Shown here: in pieces, positions 9,861 through 19,500 of the stretch
Layout of the letters: each line of letters begins with the position of its first letter
Position numbering within the stretch: position 1 is the first letter of the stretch
Origin: Phycisphaerales bacterium
Lineage (GTDB): Bacteria; Planctomycetota; Phycisphaerae; Phycisphaerales; UBA1924
Direction: 5' to 3'
Assembly (NCBI GenBank): GCA_028279375.1
Contig: JANQNW010000015.1
Coordinates: forward strand, 310,001-374,000
Length of the DNA: 64,000 nucleotides
Made by a program: the position numbers and the translations under genes
The notes under the pieces: generated by a model
What the model was told of the DNA's origin: nothing
What the model saw: the letters and a program-made list of their open reading frames with translations, nothing else
The model's database searches: none

Positions 9861-12476
9861 ATGGCCAAAGCCGGCAAGAAGATCGACGGACTTCGGGCGG
9901 ATACGCCTCTCGAGGAGGCGGTGCGCCTGATGCTGCGCGCCCGGCTGGACGCTGTCTGCGCTTACCTTGAGCAGATCGACTCCGGCGACGGCGAGATCGA
10001 CGGCGAGACCATCTTCCAACTGCGGGTGACCAGCCGACGGGCCAGGGCGGCGATTGACGTGGTCGCTCCGTGCCTCCCGAAGAAAATCGAGAAGTCCCTG
10101 CGCAAGAGACTGAAGCGCATCCGAAGAGCGGCGGGCGCTGCGCGCGATTGCGATGTGCATCTGCAGTTCATTCGAGACATGCGGGAGCGCATTCCGCTCC
10201 AGTCCCGTGCCGCCGTGGATTATCTCATCGGCTGGCTTGAGCAGGAGGGGCGCGCCGCGCGCGAGCGACTCATCCCGGCAGTCAAGCACGAAGCAGGGGG
10301 CAGCCTCTACCTCGTGGGGGCGGAGGCTCGCGACCGCGTGCAGATTCCGAAGAAGAGTGGAGTCCGATCGCTCTCTGATCTCGCCCAGAGGGTTCTGACG
10401 ACCAAGCTCGAACGCATCGAGTCGCTCGAGGCGCCTGCGATCGAAGACATCGATGGCATGCACCAGATCCGCATCGCCTCGAAGAACCTCCGATATGCGG
10501 TTGAGATCTTCAGGCCGTGTGTTCGCGTGGAGTCGTACAAGGCGTTCAGCAAGGAGATGAAGAGGCTGCAGGACGCACTGGGCGCGGCCAACGACCTGGC
10601 GACGATGATCGAGCTCCTCGAGGCGAGATCGAAGGCGCTTGAAAAGTCCTGCAGGGAGCATGAGCGCGACATGCCGCCGGCGGCGGTGATCGAGGGCATG
10701 AGGTGGCTCCTGGAGAAGACGCACGAAGAGCTTTGCGGACGAATGGAGCAGATCAATCGAGACTGGCCGACGATGCGCCGTCGGCTCGGGGCGCTGTGCG
10801 GCGCTCTGATCGAGGATCTCGAGATCGGGCCGCGACCTGAAGAGTTGATCCAGAGCGATCCCTCATGGTCTCAGACGCCGCGCACGCGTCGGCTTGCAGC
10901 CATCGACGTTGGCACGAACACCATCAGATTGATCGTCGCAGAGTCATTCACCGACGGCGGCTATCGCATTATTGATGATGAGAAAGACGTCGCCCGGCTC
11001 GGCCGTGGACTCGCAACGACCGGTCGAATCGATGAGACGACGATGCGCGAGGCGGCGCGGACAATCGCGCGCATGCGCAGCATCGCCGAGGGCTATGGCG
11101 TCGAACTCGTGCGCGTCGCCGGCACCTGCGTTGTGCGCGAGGCCGAGAATCGCGATGAGTTCCTCGCGCTCGTGCGCAAAGAAGCGGGTCTTGAACTGCA
11201 GGTTGTCAGCGCTGAGGAGGAAGGGCGTCTTGCGCACATCTCCGTCGCGCGCTCGTTTGACCTGCACTCGGTCCCCGCCGCGGTCGTCGACATTGGCGGC
11301 GGCAGCACTGAGATCATCCTCAGCAGCGGAGGCGTGATCGAGCAGATCTACCCCTTACAGCTCGGCGCCGTCCGAATGACGGAGCGGTTCGGCGGCGCGG
11401 AAGCCGTAGCCGGCAAGCGTCATAAGGAGATGCGGAAGGCGATACAAGAGGATCTCGAGCGATACGTGCAGGATCAGCCCTTCGTGCCGCAGGTCGTCAT
11501 CGGATCAGGCGGGACGTTTACGACGATGGCCGAGATGTCGCTTCGCGCCCAGGCTGCAGATCTCGCGACGGCGTCGGCGACGGTGCGTGGCCATGAGATG
11601 AGCCTGGACCTCGTGCGCGAACAACTGCGCATGCTGCGCCACAAGAGCCTTGAGGATCGCCAGGCAGTTCCGGGTCTCTCCCAGGATCGTGCCGACATTA
11701 TCATCGCGGGCGTCACAATCGCCGAGAGCGTGATGTCGCACCTCGGCGCCAACTGGCTTCGTGTGCATGACAAGGGCATCCGCGATGGCCTCCTGCTATC
11801 GATGGCGCGCGAGCTTCGGCGCATCAGCGGCGCCGTGACGCCGCTTCCGCTGCAACGGCAACGCTCCGTCTGGAAGTTCGCGCGCACATGTGATTACGAC
11901 CGGCGGCACTGTGAACATGTGAGCAGACTTGCCGAGAGCATCTTCGATCAGCTCGCAGCGCACTTCGGGGCCGAGGCGGACAGTTGGGCGGGGCCGGTGA
12001 ACCGGGAGCTGCTCGTCGCCGGCACCGTGCTGCATGATGTGGGTTACCACATCAACTACTCGAAACACCACCATCACAGCTATCACCTGATCGTGCACAG
12101 CGATCTGCGCGGATATAGCCAGCGTGAGATCGAGATCATCGCGAATCTCGCTCGCTACCATCGACGCGCCGAGCCCAAGCAGAAGCACCCCACATTCGCG
12201 AAGCTGAGTGAGGAGGATCAGTCGCTTATTCTGAAGCTCGCCGCGATTCTCCGCGTAGCCGACGGGCTCGATCGCACGCACATGCGCAAGGTCCGGGGCG
12301 TCAAGCTGCAGATCGAGGGCGACACCGCGACGTTCATTCTGGACGCGAAGGACGATCCCGGCGTCGAGATCTGGGGCGCCGAACGCAAGGCGGACTTCTT
12401 CGAGAGGATGTTCGGCCTGCGCCCTGTCTTCGTCTGGCAGGACTCACCAGAGAGGGCGCCAGTGGCGGGGGCATAG
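9861..12476 (+). CDS. CHAD - Ppx/GppA phosphatase - HD fusion protein (polyphosphate/ppGpp metabolism)
   Basis: 871 residues with three recognisable parts. Residues 1 to about 325 are a CHAD domain, helical and Lys/Arg-rich, with FQLRVTSRRARAAI, AAGAARDCDVHL and, in the second half, MHQIRIASKNLRYAVEIF. In the first motif the usual His is Gln. From about 342 comes a Ppx/GppA actin-fold domain: AAIDVGTNTIRLIV, RVAGTCVVREAENR, VVDIGGGSTEI and GSGGTFTTMAEM. From about 680 an HD domain follows: HCEHVSRLAES, LLVAGTVLHDVGYH, HSYHLI and LARYHRRAEPK. Ppx/GppA enzymes cleave polyphosphate or pppGpp; CHAD domains bind polyphosphate. Fusion therefore suggests a polyphosphatase with its own polymer-binding module, which is inference. 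Cytoplasmic; GAGAG precedes the ATG. Confidence 0.88.
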   Translation: MAKAGKKIDGLRADTPLEEAVRLMLRARLDAVCAYLEQIDSGDGEIDGETIFQLRVTSRRARAAIDVVAPCLPKKIEKSLRKRLKRIRRAAGAARDCDVHLQFIRDMRERIPLQSRAAVDYLIGWLEQEGRAARERLIPAVKHEAGGSLYLVGAEARDRVQIPKKSGVRSLSDLAQRVLTTKLERIESLEAPAIEDIDGMHQIRIASKNLRYAVEIFRPCVRVESYKAFSKEMKRLQDALGAANDLATMIELLEARSKALEKSCREHERDMPPAAVIEGMRWLLEKTHEELCGRMEQINRDWPTMRRRLGALCGALIEDLEIGPRPEELIQSDPSWSQTPRTRRLAAIDVGTNTIRLIVAESFTDGGYRIIDDEKDVARLGRGLATTGRIDETTMREAARTIARMRSIAEGYGVELVRVAGTCVVREAENRDEFLALVRKEAGLELQVVSAEEEGRLAHISVARSFDLHSVPAAVVDIGGGSTEIILSSGGVIEQIYPLQLGAVRMTERFGGAEAVAGKRHKEMRKAIQEDLERYVQDQPFVPQVVIGSGGTFTTMAEMSLRAQAADLATASATVRGHEMSLDLVREQLRMLRHKSLEDRQAVPGLSQDRADIIIAGVTIAESVMSHLGANWLRVHDKGIRDGLLLSMARELRRISGAVTPLPLQRQRSVWKFARTCDYDRRHCEHVSRLAESIFDQLAAHFGAEADSWAGPVNRELLVAGTVLHDVGYHINYSKHHHHSYHLIVHSDLRGYSQREIEIIANLARYHRRAEPKQKHPTFAKLSEEDQSLILKLAAILRVADGLDRTHMRKVRGVKLQIEGDTATFILDAKDDPGVEIWGAERKADFFERMFGLRPVFVWQDSPERAPVAGA

Positions 12477-12523
12477 GAGCCAGGCACGGGATTCCGTCGG
12501 TGAGCGGGCAGAGGGCATGGGCT

Positions 12524-13936
12524 TCAGCGGCACGGTCCCCAGGTTCCCAGAAGATGCGCGATGTCCTGAGGGCCGACGCGCGCGTCGCGTGTCACGTCGC
12601 CCACCGCCTGTTCCGTTGCCCACGAGCCGAGAATGATCGAGAGGTCCTGCTCATTCACGACGCCGTCGCCGTTGAGATCGGCCCGGCACGGGATGACCAG
12701 ATTCTCCGCAAGGTGCAGGGCGCCGGCCAGCGCTTCTTCGCTCGCGGGGAGGATCTGGTTGGCTGGAAGCAGGAAGCCGTCCTGGCCACGATCGCGGAGT
12801 TCGAATGTGTACGCGCGCGCGCCGTGCTCCCCATAAGACCAGTCTGGCGCTACACCCGCCGCGAGATAGCCGATGCCCTGTCCTCCAGTGCCGTAGAAGA
12901 ACGCCTCGCCGTGTTCACTCGTCATGCGAGACGCCATGCCCTGCCCGACCGGGTCGAGTTCGTCCGCGTCCGGCGCCGGCGACGTTTTGTACGCCCAGGG
13001 TCCGAGCACGAGTTGCGAGAAGCAGTGCACATCGAGGTGGCCCACGATGAGATTATTCCTCGCGACGAAATCGCGAATATTCCTGGTCTCGGGCTCGGAG
13101 AATGGGGCCGCGCCGCGGAAGACATCCGAGATCGTCTGATTGGATGAGCCGGATCCGACACCCCAGCCGACGCCCCAATTTCGATTCAGGTCGACCCCAT
13201 AGTTGAAATCGAGATGGCGACGCCGGTTCTTACGCCAGAGGCGATGTCCGGATCGGGTCCATTCGTAGCCGTCCGGATTGACGATCGGAATGATGAAGAA
13301 CTCCATCTCATTGAGCAGGTCGTCAACCTGCTGATCGATATCGGCGTTGCGCACGATGTACTCAGCCATGAACGTCGTCGCCATGACTGTCACCCACTCG
13401 CGCGCATGTTGGCAGCCCTGAATGAGCAGCGCCTTGCGCTCGCCATCCGTGCGTCCGATGTGAATGCCGCGAACGAATCGCCCCTCGATCGTGGATCCGA
13501 CGACGAATACTCGCGCCAGATCCGGCCTGAGCTCTGCGAGCGTCGCCAACTGCTGATCGACCTCAAAATGCGATCGATAGATGTCGTAAAAGTCCGCGCC
13601 GCGGAGTTGCTGTCGATCGAACTCCGCCTCGATCAGTGTCTCGACGTTCTCGTGAAGGACATCAAACTGCAGGCCGGATTCCTGAAGCGTTGCGAACTGT
13701 TCGACATCGACGTGATACTCAGTGCAGCCGAGCCGCTCGCTGCACGACCAGAGGCCCGCGCCCATGGCGCGCATCGACTCGATTTCCTCTGCTGTCGGCG
13801 TCTGCACGCGGACGACGCGTTGTCCCTCGTAGCGACCGTCAGGCGGCGCGACGCCCTGACCGAAAGACAGGGGGGCCAGGACGGAGGCAGTCAGAGCGAC
13901 CACCAGCGCTCGCAGCGATTGTGCACGCAGGCTCAT
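12524..13936 (-). CDS. Zinc carboxypeptidase (M14), exported, with dockerin-like C-terminus
   Basis: The ATG at 13936 (third codon of the longer frame) is preferred because GGAG lies about 10 bases before it. About 470 residues. A signal peptide ends near SFGQ. The M14 metal site is visible: HAREW supplies His and Glu, and LDVHCFSQL supplies the second His. The catalytic Glu is in FELRDRGQDGF. Substrate-site features are NPDGYEWTRSGHRLWRKNRR and VDLNRNWG. The peptidase domain ends near residue 405. Two EF-hand dockerin-like repeats follow, DLNGDGVVNEQDLSIILG and DVTRDARVGPQDIAHLLG; the second lacks the usual Gly/Asp pattern in its loop. It removes C-terminal residues from peptides outside the cytoplasm. 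Convergent with the gene ending at 12476. Confidence 0.9.
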   Translation of the reverse strand: MSLRAQSLRALVVALTASVLAPLSFGQGVAPPDGRYEGQRVVRVQTPTAEEIESMRAMGAGLWSCSERLGCTEYHVDVEQFATLQESGLQFDVLHENVETLIEAEFDRQQLRGADFYDIYRSHFEVDQQLATLAELRPDLARVFVVGSTIEGRFVRGIHIGRTDGERKALLIQGCQHAREWVTVMATTFMAEYIVRNADIDQQVDDLLNEMEFFIIPIVNPDGYEWTRSGHRLWRKNRRRHLDFNYGVDLNRNWGVGWGVGSGSSNQTISDVFRGAAPFSEPETRNIRDFVARNNLIVGHLDVHCFSQLVLGPWAYKTSPAPDADELDPVGQGMASRMTSEHGEAFFYGTGGQGIGYLAAGVAPDWSYGEHGARAYTFELRDRGQDGFLLPANQILPASEEALAGALHLAENLVIPCRADLNGDGVVNEQDLSIILGSWATEQAVGDVTRDARVGPQDIAHLLGTWGPCR

Positions 13937-14100
13937 GGGCACGGTCTCCGGTCGATCCCTCCGTCACTCTGAAGGATACGTCCGGACGTCCGAAAATGCG
14001 TGGGGCGTTGGCCGGGGAAGCGCGCAACGGCTGATGTGATCGTCCCAGAAAAGCGTTATCCAACTCCAGTCGCGGCGTCGTCCCCTCGATACACATCATT

Positions 14101-14919
14101 ATGAACAGCTGGCAGAAACTCCTCATCGCCGCGGTGTTCGCTGAGATCCTCACGCTCGGTGGGGCGGGCATGCTCTTCCTCGCCGGAGTCGATCTCGGAT
14201 CGCCGTTCATTCTCGCTTTCATCCTGATCGTCGGCGCGGCGCCGCTTGGCGTCGTCGGCTTCACAGCTTCGAAGCGTGATGACTTTGAACGACGCGACGA
14301 TCTGAAGAAGTTCTTCGGATATATGAATCTGCACGCCAACTTCCGGCCGAAGCAGTCGGACGCGGCGCTTGCGCTCGAAGACCTGGCGCACATCGCACAC
14401 CGTCTCCCTGGGGCGCCTTCAGGCGTCACGCTGCTTGCGCATCCCGAGGGTCAGCCTGAGTCCCCGTCGCTCATCGAGCATGTGTACTCGATGACCCGCG
14501 GCTCGAGTTCCCACAAGGCGATCCACTCGATCGCCATCATGAGCTGCCCGAATTCATGGCCGCGCATGACCCTGACCTCGGCGCGACTTGCAGACAAGAT
14601 GGGTGAGCATCCCGGAATGCAGGACGTGCAAGCGGGTGATGAGCGATTCCGCCGCCGTTGGCGCGTTCGATCTTCTGATCCGAGCTTCGTGGAGCAGGCG
14701 TTGAGCGAGGATTTGCAGTCCTACCTGCGTCCGGCGCCTCAGGATGAGATGTGGGAGATCGGTGAAGGCCGCATCTGCTGCATTCGGCGCGCTCCGATCA
14801 CTCCGGAGTCCGCTGGTGAATTCGCGGCGCGTCCCGGCCGCTTCCTGCGCCATGTCCCGGCTGAGTTGAAGGAGTGGAAGCCTCTCTTCAACGATCCGGT
14901 ATTCAGCGCCGCGGCCTGA
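14101..14919 (+). CDS. Unknown membrane protein, related to the product of the gene at 15125
   Basis: 272 residues. Two hydrophobic helices occupy residues 8-28 and 37-56, followed by a soluble domain of about 210 residues. No family recognised with confidence. The soluble part contains FRRRWRVRSSDPSFVEQ, which lines up with FSRKFVVKARDRQDAY of the gene at 15125. Both continue with a Leu-rich segment, a basic/aromatic strand and LPRT- or VPAEL-like ends, so the two look like paralogues. No Shine-Dalgarno is obvious before the ATG. It lies upstream of a LemA gene, a neighbourhood where DUF3137-like proteins are common; that link is inference. Confidence 0.6.
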   Translation: MNSWQKLLIAAVFAEILTLGGAGMLFLAGVDLGSPFILAFILIVGAAPLGVVGFTASKRDDFERRDDLKKFFGYMNLHANFRPKQSDAALALEDLAHIAHRLPGAPSGVTLLAHPEGQPESPSLIEHVYSMTRGSSSHKAIHSIAIMSCPNSWPRMTLTSARLADKMGEHPGMQDVQAGDERFRRRWRVRSSDPSFVEQALSEDLQSYLRPAPQDEMWEIGEGRICCIRRAPITPESAGEFAARPGRFLRHVPAELKEWKPLFNDPVFSAAA

Positions 14920-15124
14920 TTCGAGCTCGCACATCTACTCGACGACGACCTCTCTCTGACGCCGCGGCGTGTCGTCGCAGAATCCGAACGAGACATGTCG
15001 GCAGCGATGGACTCCGGTATCGTAAGGACGTTGAGAAATCGCGGATGGTGAACGCGATGGGAAACGTCATCGAGACTGTCGCGCGCGAAGCGCGATTACC
15101 GGGGGCCATCGGCGGCAGGGACTC

Positions 15125-15901
15125 GTGGAAGTACTCTTCGGCATTCTGATCGCAGTCGTCGGCGCGATCCTCATGTATCTGGAGCACAAGCGCCGGATGC
15201 AGCGGCGCGCTGCACTGTCTCAATGGGCGACCGCCGGCGGCTGGCGATGGCGACCGGAGAAGGACCGTACGCGCGAGCGATTCCCGGCGAGCGTCTTCGA
15301 GCAGGGGCACTCCCGATACTCGCTGCATCACCTCTCGCGATCGATTGAGTCGCTCACGCCGGGCCTCGGGGAGGTTCAGCTCGAGTTCTTCCAGTACCAC
15401 TACGCGGTGACGCGCAACTCCGGTAAGAACTCGCACACCCAGCACTATCACTTCCAGTGCGCGCTCATTGCCCAGGAGGCGGATCTCGGCGCCGTGCAGG
15501 TCCGAGACGAGGGATTCGGCGACAAGCTCTTTCAGAGCATCGGATTCGACGACATCGACCTCGAGGATCCGGAGTTCTCGAGGAAGTTCGTCGTCAAGGC
15601 GCGCGATCGACAGGACGCATACCGGCTCATCGGCCCGGGCATGATGCAGGCGCTGCTGCGTCGTCCGGGCTGGCGCATCGAGTCGCTCGGAACCCAACTT
15701 CTGATCTATCGGTCTGGCCGTCTCGATGTCGCGGCGTGCGAGGCGATGGTTGAGTTTGCGCAGGGGTTCTTCGCGCAATTGCCCCGAACACTCGTCAATG
15801 AGACGCGCGCCGCACGTGGGCTGGCGCCCGTCATTGAAGGCGGCGCCGCCTCGACGCAGAGCCGCGCTGTGCGTTCCGCCGGAGCGCACGAACACCAGTA
15901 G
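15125..15901 (+). CDS. Unknown single-pass membrane protein upstream of LemA
   Basis: Starts at GTG 15125 with GGCAGGGA upstream. 258 residues: one N-terminal helix (VLFGILIAVVGAILMYLEH), then a basic stretch (KRRMQRRAAL) and a soluble domain. The pattern GFDDIDLEDPEFSRKFVVKARD resembles DUF3137-like proteins that accompany LemA, but I cannot assign the family firmly. The stop is 11 bases before the lemA start, so the two are one transcript. Probably part of the same membrane-associated complex as LemA; function not known. Confidence 0.65.
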   Translation: MEVLFGILIAVVGAILMYLEHKRRMQRRAALSQWATAGGWRWRPEKDRTRERFPASVFEQGHSRYSLHHLSRSIESLTPGLGEVQLEFFQYHYAVTRNSGKNSHTQHYHFQCALIAQEADLGAVQVRDEGFGDKLFQSIGFDDIDLEDPEFSRKFVVKARDRQDAYRLIGPGMMQALLRRPGWRIESLGTQLLIYRSGRLDVAACEAMVEFAQGFFAQLPRTLVNETRAARGLAPVIEGGAASTQSRAVRSAGAHEHQ

Positions 15902-15912
15902 GAGATCACACG

Positions 15913-16476
15913 ATGGAAATCGTCATCGCCATTCTTGCCATCGCGGTTGTCCTGGGCGTCATCGTCGCCGGGATGTACAACGCGCTCGTGCGCGCCAGAG
16001 CGCATGTTGAGGAATCCTGGTCGAACGTCGACACCGAGCTTCAGCGTCGTCACGACCTTATTCCGAATCTCGTCAACACCGTCAAGGGATACATGACGCA
16101 CGAGAAGGAGCTTCTCGAGAACATCGTCTCTCTCAGGGAGCAGGCGGAACGCCTTCGTCCGGGCGCCGCCACCGAGGAGCAGGCGCAGGTCGAAGGCAGG
16201 CTCAGCGGCCTGTTGGGCGACCTCCAGGTGCGCATCGAGAACTACCCGGATCTCAAGGCGTCTGAGAATTTTCAGTCGCTGCAGGCGGAGCTTGCCAACA
16301 CCGAGGATCGGGTCCAGGCGTCGCTGCGCTTCTACAACGGGAACGTCCGCCAGTTCAACATCAAGTGCCAGTCATTCCCGAGCAACATTGTCGCCGGCAT
16401 GTTCAACTTCAACGAGGCGGCTCACTTCGAAGTCAAGTCCGAAGCGGTGCGTGCAGCGCCTGCAGTCGCGTTCTGA
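15913..16476 (+). CDS. lemA: LemA family protein
   Basis: 187 residues, the standard LemA size. One N-terminal helix (IVIAILAIAVVLGVIVAGMYN) precedes a helical bundle with the family signatures ARAHVEESWSNVDTELQRR, HDLIPNLVNTVKGY, NYPDLKASENFQSLQAEL and ANTEDRVQASLRFYN. AGGAGA lies 8 bases before the ATG. LemA proteins are membrane-anchored helical proteins of unclear biochemical role, in some bacteria linked to envelope stress or protein quality control. It is the last gene of the short plus-strand set and runs into the convergent repeat protein. Confidence 0.93.
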   Translation: MEIVIAILAIAVVLGVIVAGMYNALVRARAHVEESWSNVDTELQRRHDLIPNLVNTVKGYMTHEKELLENIVSLREQAERLRPGAATEEQAQVEGRLSGLLGDLQVRIENYPDLKASENFQSLQAELANTEDRVQASLRFYNGNVRQFNIKCQSFPSNIVAGMFNFNEAAHFEVKSEAVRAAPAVAF

Positions 16477-16592
16477 TCGTCAGGCGTGCGCTGAATTAGA
16501 AGAGCCGCCGGGCGCGGCCGGGTCGGAATGATCGAGCGCCCCGACTGAAACAGCGCTCGTTTCCTTCCCGGCGCACGCCGGGCGACGTTCCT

Positions 16593-19500
16593 TCAGAGAG
16601 TCCTCCGAGGGCGCCGCGCCGTCAGACCCAGCCCCATGACCAGGAGAACGGCCGTGCCCGGCGCCGGAACCAATGCGCTCGGAGGCGCGCTGAAGCCCCA
16701 CGTGCCAATGAGCGTCGCCAGATCGGACGAGCCGACGCTGCCGTCGCCATCGAAGTCGGCGTCGAAACCGAGCCCGCTCGAGACCGGACCCCACACGCCG
16801 ACGAGTGACGCCAGATCCGCCGCGCCGACCACGCCGTCACGATCGAGATCCGTGAAGTAGCGCACTCCGATGGTCAACGCGGTCGCGGAGAGGTCGCTGA
16901 ACCAGCGGAGATTGGGATCCGCCAGCGCATCGAAGAGTTCAGCATTGAACGACCCGGTGATCGCGCCGGCGCTGAGAATCTCGAATGTGTCTCCCCATTG
17001 CGGCTGGTAGCCGCCGCTGAGGCCCACCGCAAGGTCGCCATCGAGTTCGATCATGCCCGTCAGTGCAAGCTGGTCGTAATCAGAACCCGGGATCGTTCCG
17101 GACAGATCGATATCGAGGCTGCCAGCGGCGTCGAGCGTCACATCTCCGGTGACATTCAGCGTTCCGCCGGGCGCAATCGTACCGCCGCTGACCGAACCGT
17201 TAATCGTGCCTCCGCCGTAGATGGCGTCCGATGCGCTGAGTTGGATGCCATTGGGAGCGTGAAGCGTGCCGCCGCCGATGAAAGTCTCGGGGCCAAGCTC
17301 TGCTGCGTCGGTGTCGAGGAGATGCACCTCCCCCGTCGCGACCTGAAGCGTGCCGCCGATTGAGACGCCAGAGCTGGAGGAAGCGTCACCGAGCGTGAGA
17401 CTCGCGCTCCCGCGATCCGGCGCGCCGCCGATATCCTCGAAGCCGATCGTCGATCCGGGGTCAGCGATGATGGCGCCGTTGATGACTCCGTTGCCGGTGA
17501 GCGCGTCGCCGGACTCGAGTCGCACGCCATTGGCCGCATTCAACGTGCCGCCATCGATCGTCGTGAGATTGCCGAGCTGCGCTTCATTCGCATCCAGGAG
17601 TGTCACAGTGCGCGTGTTGACATCCAGCTCCCCGCCGAGATCGACGCCGTCCACATCAGCGGCGTCACCCATTGAGAACGTCCCCGTAGCGAGCGTCGTC
17701 GAGCCTGCGAGTGTGCGCACTTTGCCGTCGAGCGCGATGTCGAGTGTTCCGAATCCGCCGTGAAGGACCTCGCCGGCCCCGACCTCCACACCGTTTGGCG
17801 CGATGAGCGTTCGAGGCGCCGTGTCGCCGCCGCCAACGATGTCCGGTCCGACCTTCGTGAAGGACCCGAGTTCCGCATAGTCGGCGTCATGCAGCGTGAT
17901 CGAGGAGTTGATCACCTGCAGATGACCCCGCGTCAGGAAACCGTTGGCTACCGTCGCGTCGCCCATCACCAGCGGCACGCCTGAGTTCGCATTTGCGATG
18001 ACGGACCCATCGTCGCCGGTGACTCGCATGTCGAGCGTTCCACCGCCGTTGTATGAGCCGGAGACGCCGTCGCCGATGATCAGGTGAGACCCGGCGAGAT
18101 CCCATCCGCTTGGGTTGTTGAGAAGACCCTCAATGCGGAGTCCGCTGCCGGACGGTGAGAGCGCGTTGGCCGCGCCGACGTGAACATCGCCCTCGACGTC
18201 TCCGAAGCCTGAGATCGCGCTGGATCTCAGCGCATCGATTCCGTTGGCGGCGATAATCGTGCCCCCCGACAGGTTGGTTCCTCCGAGAAACTCGGCTTCA
18301 TCGAGGTCATGCAATGTCAGCGTGTTCGGGCCGACGCTGAGGCCCCAGTTCCACTTGAATCCATTCGTCGTTGTCGCATCACCCATCTCGAGATCACCGG
18401 TGAGCATGATGTATGGGGGAGGCGCTCCGCCGCCGATCAGCTCGGACGAGTTGATTCTCGAGTCGATAACGCCAGAACCCGTGAAGCTGTCTCCGCCGTT
18501 GAAGTGAATTCCATTTGGGACGGAGAGCGTGCCGCCGGACATCAACGCGTCACCGAGCGTGACGGTTCCCGAATCCAGCAGCGTCACATGATGGGCGCCC
18601 ACATCGAGCACACCGTCGTTTGTGAATCCGCCTGATGATGAGGCGTTGCCGATGATCCAGTCATTGGTCGCAATGGTCTGCGATCCAGCTTTCGCGCGGT
18701 AGTCGGCGTCGATGACGCCGCCACCCTCGAGGATGCCGCCTTCCTTGAGCTCGATTCGCGTACCGCTGATATTGGAAGCGAGGATCGTCTGGATGTATCC
18801 GTCGAGCTTCATACCTGTCAGGCCTGTCGCCGAGATCGTTCCGGCGCCCACATCCAGATGCCCGACATATGTTCCTTCGCCGGAGATCGTCTCACCAAGT
18901 TCGAGGTACGCGCCATTGGGGACGGTCAACGTGCCGCCATCGAAGATCGTCTGATCACCAAGATTCGCGAGATTGGCGTCGTTGATGGTGACGCTCTGCG
19001 CATCCACATCGAGAATGCCGCTGAACTCGAAGGCGTCCGCGAAGATCGATGACCCGAGCGTCATCGGTCCATCCGGCGCGATCCTCGCCATCGTATCGCC
19101 GGCGTCGGATCGGATGATTCCGCTGACGGTTCCGGAGCCGTGAAGAAGCGCCTCATCCTCGAGCTTGAGATCGACGAGGCGAAGCGTGCCGTCGTTGATC
19201 TCGATTTCGGAGTTCGGCCACACGCGAACATCCATGATCAGGTCAATGGGTGAATCGAATGTGTTGAGCTCTGCGCCGTTCTGGACCCAGAGTGACCCGG
19301 TCGAGTTCGAACTGCCGACGTTCACATTGAAGGCGTCAACCGTCGTGCCCGGATCCTGGATAAAGAGTGTGCTCCCGCTCGTGCCCGTGCCGGAGCCGAC
19401 TGAGATCGTGCCGGGGACCTCAACGCTCGCGCCGTCATTGATCACCATGTCGCCCGGTGTCGAACTGCCCACCTGGATGCTCCCGGCGTCAACATGTGTG

